Position numbers and translations under genes: made by a program. A DNA stretch of 64,000 bases from Neomesorhizobium albiziae (GTDB lineage: Bacteria > Pseudomonadota > Alphaproteobacteria > Rhizobiales > Rhizobiaceae). The stretch covers positions 1 to 64,000 of the forward strand of contig NZ_FOSL01000011.1 of NCBI RefSeq assembly GCF_900114255.1, in the 5' to 3' direction. The notes under the pieces were generated by a model, which was not told the origin of the DNA, ran no database searches, and saw only the letters and a list, made by a program, of their open reading frames with translations. How positions within the stretch are numbered: the first letter of the stretch is position 1; each line of letters starts with the position of its first letter. Below, one piece after another: positions 60,597-64,000 of the stretch.

Positions 60597-63056
60597 TCAA
60601 TCGTTTTCGGTTGGTGCCGACGTTTGGCCAAGACGCCTGTAGGGCGGCAGGCCTCGCGCCTCGCGTGAAAACTGGCGCTGGCTGTGCCATGGCCGGTAAG
60701 GCTCGCTTATCGCATAGTCGATAGCCGGCGCAGAATCGGGCAACAGGAATATTTCAGCACTCCCTCGCCGCGCCAGATCGCGCTTGGTGATGACTGCGAC
60801 AGGTTTGCCCGCACAAAGATCTTGCACGGAGGCATCGTCGACCACAATCAGGTCGGCCGTGTCGCATGCCGCTTTTGCGCTTTCTCCGCTGCCGGCGTGA
60901 GCCACGACCGCGCCGCTCCGGTGGCGTGCGAGACAGAGGCCGGACTGGCAGGAGAAACCCATATCCGGCTCACCATCCACTTCGGGTTTCGCAAACGCCT
61001 GGTTCTTCGGCGTCATGACATCCGCCGCCTGCAGCGCCCGCTGCCAGTTCTGTATGGTGAACGAACTCGGCCGGCTGCGATTGACCGCGACGTTTTCATC
61101 GTCAAGACGCATGGCGATGAGCCGTGCATCCTCCGAAACCAGCACGTCGGGCGTCTGCCGCCCGCCGATCCAGATCAGCCCGACACAGAGAAACGGCAAT
61201 GCGGCCAGGCGCAGCCAGGTCGTGCAAAGTGCTGAGATCGCCAGTGCGATGGTGAGGATTATGACGGCGCCGGGCGGCACGATACCAACGGCGTCGAGCG
61301 GCGAGCGCTCCGAAAACCATTCGGCGATCGCCAGCATGACGGAAAGGCCCTTGCCCATCAGGTCGAAGACCGGGCCGTCGAGCCCGAACGGCATTGCCAC
61401 CATCCCCAGCACCGCCGCCGGCATGACAACGGCCGAAACGACCGGCATTGCCGCAAGGTTGGCGGCAAGGCTGAACGGCGAAATGCGCTGGAAATGGTAT
61501 GCGCCGTAGGGCGTCGTCGCGACGCCCGCGATCAGTGACGTCAGCGCGAGGCCGCCAGCATAATGAAGGCCCTTGCGGACGAGTCTGAAGGCAAGCGGAC
61601 GGTGGAAGTCGTCAGGCGTGGTGGCGCGCATCCACTCCCGGTTTGACCACCACGCATAGGCGCCGATCAGCGCCGCCGTGGCGGCGAACGACATCTGGAA
61701 GCTCGGGCCGGCGACTTCGTGCGGCGACCAGACGATGACGACCAGTGCGGCAATCGCAAGATTGCGCATGGTCAGTGCCGCGCGATCGAACAGCAGCGCC
61801 GTCAGCATCACCGCCAGCATGATGAAGCTGCGTTCGGCGGCGACCGCCGAGCCGGAGATGAACAGGTAGACGGCAATCGCCACCAACGCGGCCGAGGCTG
61901 CATATTTCTTGACCGGCCGCCGGGAAGCGAAATCGGGAAACAAGGCAAAACCCGCGCGCAGCGCCCCCATGATCGTGGCCGCCACCAACGCCATATGCAG
62001 CCCGGAAATCGACAGGATGTGGGCGAGGCCGGTGCGGCGCAGCGCCTCGTTCACCGGCTCCGGAATGCCCGCACGCACCCCAACGACGAGCGCGGCGGCG
62101 ATCTCGCCCTCGACGCCGCCGATGCGCTCGCGGATATGCCTGGCAAGCGCTGCGCGTGTATTCTCAACGGCGGCGCGGAATCGCGCGGCAAATCCAGGGG
62201 CGGCCGAAGCCTCCACCAGATCCGGCCCGCTCAGGAAAAACCCGTTGGCGCCGATGCCGTCGAAATAGCTTTCGAAGGAGAAATCGTAGCCGTCGGGCCG
62301 AACCGGGCCGCTCGGTGGCCGCAAACGCGCGACGCCAACCACCTCTGATCCGGCAATCACGCCAGCCGGTATTTCGCGCGCCGAAACGCGCACTCTGTCC
62401 GGCGCATGGCGCAGCACCGGACGCGCCGTTGCGATAACGTCCACGGTCAGCCTGACGCGGCCGTTGGCCTGATGTTCGATGAGAACGACGCGGCCGGTAA
62501 GCCGGGTCGATATCTCCGAGCCGATTACCTTTGTCCCTGCGCGCCAGCTTTCGAACTTGGCAATCAGCACGCCAAGCATGACGATCAGGGCGGACAGAAG
62601 TGCCAGTTGTATGAGCCTGTTGCCTCGCGACATCACCGTGAGCACGGCCAGTGTGACCGCGCTTGCCCACAGCGCATAGAAAGCCGGCTCGCCGGGCGCG
62701 GTGTAATAGAGGATGGCGCCTGCCGCGAGCAGCACCGGCACGAACAGGAACAGCGTGCCTCGGTCGGCCTCTGTCGACAGCGCGGCTGCAAGCCCGCGCG
62801 TAAGGCGGGTTCCAATGCGGACCAGCAGATTTTTCGCCGGCGGCGCGGCAAGCGGCGGTCGGATGCGTGAGGACGGAAGGGTCGGGAAAGATGCCGGATC
62901 GGCGGTTGCCGGCAACACGTCACCCGGCGGCGCGCCCAAAAACGACCGCTCGCTGACATCTCGACGCACGGTGTCGGCTGCCCCGCCGGCCACTTCGGTT
63001 CCCCGCCCCTTGCACCCCGGTCCGCCTATGCTACATGAACGCCACCGAAACACCAT
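60597..63056 (-). CDS. comEC: ComEC/Rec2-family DNA uptake membrane protein
   Basis: An up to 819-residue membrane protein. It has a DUF4131-like N-terminal region with membrane segments (LFLFVPVLLAAGAILYY), the Competence domain (LAHILSISGLHMALVAATIM; ISGSAVAAERSFIMLAVMLT) and a C-terminal soluble part. The metallo-beta-lactamase motif HxHxDH common in ComEC was not seen in the C-terminal part, which has only a loose resemblance. The family carries DNA across the inner membrane. The ATG 63056 gives an unusual N terminus; a GTG at 62993 is possible. Confidence 0.88.
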   Translation of the reverse strand: MVFRWRSCSIGGPGCKGRGTEVAGGAADTVRRDVSERSFLGAPPGDVLPATADPASFPTLPSSRIRPPLAAPPAKNLLVRIGTRLTRGLAAALSTEADRGTLFLFVPVLLAAGAILYYTAPGEPAFYALWASAVTLAVLTVMSRGNRLIQLALLSALIVMLGVLIAKFESWRAGTKVIGSEISTRLTGRVVLIEHQANGRVRLTVDVIATARPVLRHAPDRVRVSAREIPAGVIAGSEVVGVARLRPPSGPVRPDGYDFSFESYFDGIGANGFFLSGPDLVEASAAPGFAARFRAAVENTRAALARHIRERIGGVEGEIAAALVVGVRAGIPEPVNEALRRTGLAHILSISGLHMALVAATIMGALRAGFALFPDFASRRPVKKYAASAALVAIAVYLFISGSAVAAERSFIMLAVMLTALLFDRAALTMRNLAIAALVVIVWSPHEVAGPSFQMSFAATAALIGAYAWWSNREWMRATTPDDFHRPLAFRLVRKGLHYAGGLALTSLIAGVATTPYGAYHFQRISPFSLAANLAAMPVVSAVVMPAAVLGMVAMPFGLDGPVFDLMGKGLSVMLAIAEWFSERSPLDAVGIVPPGAVIILTIALAISALCTTWLRLAALPFLCVGLIWIGGRQTPDVLVSEDARLIAMRLDDENVAVNRSRPSSFTIQNWQRALQAADVMTPKNQAFAKPEVDGEPDMGFSCQSGLCLARHRSGAVVAHAGSGESAKAACDTADLIVVDDASVQDLCAGKPVAVITKRDLARRGSAEIFLLPDSAPAIDYAISEPYRPWHSQRQFSREARGLPPYRRLGQTSAPTEND

Positions 63057-63114
63057 GTGCCCGCAGAGCTCGACCGGCCTGCCGCGCGAATAATTGAATC
63101 CTCCGGGAAATCAG

Positions 63115-64000
63115 ATGTCCGACACCGTCGTCACCCGCTTTGCCCCCTCGCCCACCGGTTACCTGCATATCGGCGGCGCACGCACGGCGCTCTTCAACTG
63201 GCTTTATGCCCGCCACACCGGCGGCACCATGCTGCTGCGCATCGAAGACACCGACCGCGAGCGCTCCACCGAGGCGGCGACGGCTGCGATCATCGATGGG
63301 CTGACCTGGCTCGGCCTGCATTGGGAAGGCGAGCCGACCTCGCAGTTCGAGCGTGCGCCGCGCCACCGCGAGGTTGCCGAGGAACTCGTGCGCATGGGCA
63401 AGGCCTATTATTGCTATGCGTCGCCCGAGGAACTCAACGAGATGCGCGAGAAGGCCCGCGCCGAAGGCCGGCCGCCGCGTTATGACGGCCGTTGGCGCGA
63501 CCGCGATCCGTCCGAGGCGCCTGCCGGCGTCAAAGGCGCGATCCGCATCAAGGCGCCGCGTGACGGCGAAACCATCGTGCGCGACCGCGTGCAGGGCGAT
63601 GTGCGTTTTCCCAACAAGGACCTCGATGATTTCATCATCCTGCGTTCCGACGGCAACCCGACCTACATGCATGCCGTTGTCGTCGACGATCATGACATGG
63701 GTGTCACCCATATCATCCGCGGCGACGACCACCTGACCAATGCGGCGCGGCAGACGGTGATCTACAACGCCATGGGCTGGGACGTACCGGTGATGGCGCA
63801 CATTCCGCTGATTCATGGTGCTGACGGCGCGAAACTGTCGAAGCGTCATGGCGCGCTGGGTGTCGATGCTTATCGCGCCATGGGCTATTTGCCGGCCGCG
63901 TTGCGAAACTATCTCGCCCGCCTCGGCTGGAGCCATGGCGACGACGAGGTGATGAGCCTCGACGACATGATCCGCTGGTTCGAGATCGAGGATGTCAACA
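63115..64000 (+). CDS. gltX: Glutamyl-tRNA synthetase (3' end beyond the window)
   Basis: The visible 295 residues of a class I synthetase: [20 protein letters not shown] with the HIGH-type motif, [33 protein letters not shown] and [13 protein letters not shown] with the KLSKR motif. It starts at the ATG 63115. It is divergent from comEC, 58 bases apart. Two gltX-like genes are common in alphaproteobacteria, so the exact paralog is not settled. Confidence 0.96.
   Translation, partial: MSDTVVTRFAPSPTGYLHIGGARTALFNWLYARHTGGTMLLRIEDTDRERSTEAATAAIIDGLTWLGLHWEGEPTSQFERAPRHREVAEELVRMGKAYYCYASPEELNEMREKARAEGRPPRYDGRWRDRDPSEAPAGVKGAIRIKAPRDGETIVRDRVQGDVRFPNKDLDDFIILRSDGNPTYMHAVVVDDHDMGVTHIIRGDDHLTNAARQTVIYNAMGWDVPVMAHIPLIHGADGAKLSKRHGALGVDAYRAMGYLPAALRNYLARLGWSHGDDEVMSLDDMIRWFEIEDVN

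Overview
The window looks like chromosome of an alphaproteobacterium of the order Hyphomicrobiales, most likely Mesorhizobium or a near relative in Phyllobacteriaceae. This rests on GC-rich coding sequence, on gene order familiar from rhizobia (dusB-ntrB-ntrC-ntrY-ntrX-dat-hfq-hflX-mazG; pdhA-pdhB-pdhC-lpdA-lipA; pyrG, secG, tpiA, ppiD, trpD-trpC-moaC-moeA-lexA, comEC, gltX), on an alphaproteobacterial GAAC-N7-GAAC SOS box, and on several rhizobial-type palindromic intergenic repeats. No tRNA, rRNA, CRISPR array or intact insertion sequence was seen.

Bases 1 to about 9,600 are accessory. They hold a partial unknown gene, a secreted unknown protein, two related winged-helix/TPR regulators (one next to a DUF1127 protein and an MFS transporter), a TetR regulator divergent from an exported RidA-like protein, small NTF2-like and antibiotic-monooxygenase-like proteins, and a small XRE protein. 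Bases 9,600 to 18,200 carry metH with an SAH-regulator-like palindrome, mazG, hflX, hfq, a D-amino acid aminotransferase and a metallo-hydrolase. Bases 18,200 to 27,600 are the nitrogen-regulation block dusB-ntrB-ntrC plus ntrY-ntrX, then ispDF and cinA on the other strand.

Bases 27,700 to 38,800 hold a HigBA toxin-antitoxin pair, coq10/ratA, a decayed P-loop ATPase gene, lipA, lpdA and the pyruvate dehydrogenase genes. The pdh run is interrupted by a Uma2 nuclease-fold gene, and the E2 linker carries an in-frame copy of a palindromic repeat. ftsB, a DUF6636 protein and eno follow. Bases 40,100 to 49,600 mix core genes (kdsA) with accessory material: a frameshifted 2OG-Fe(II) oxygenase, PRC-barrel, dodecin and DUF1236 proteins, a short-chain dehydrogenase without its glycine-rich loop, a second TetR regulator and an NCS1 permease. 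Repeats are densest here. Bases 49,600 to 64,000 are core again: pyrG, an L,D-transpeptidase, secG, tpiA, ppiD, trpD, trpC, moaC, moeA, lexA, comEC and the 5' part of gltX.

Functionally the core part links nitrogen sensing (NtrBC/NtrYX), post-transcriptional control (Hfq, HflX), pyruvate dehydrogenase and lipoate synthesis (PdhABC, LpdA, LipA), methionine and Moco synthesis, envelope biogenesis (KdsA, FtsB, L,D-transpeptidase, PpiD, SecG) and the SOS response (LexA). No clear new multi-gene defence or mobile system was found. The points most worth a second look are the repeat-derived segment inside PdhC, the Uma2 gene inside the pdh run, the helically phased direct repeats before the second winged-helix/TPR gene, and the operator-like palindromes at metH, ntrY, pdhA and the first TetR gene.
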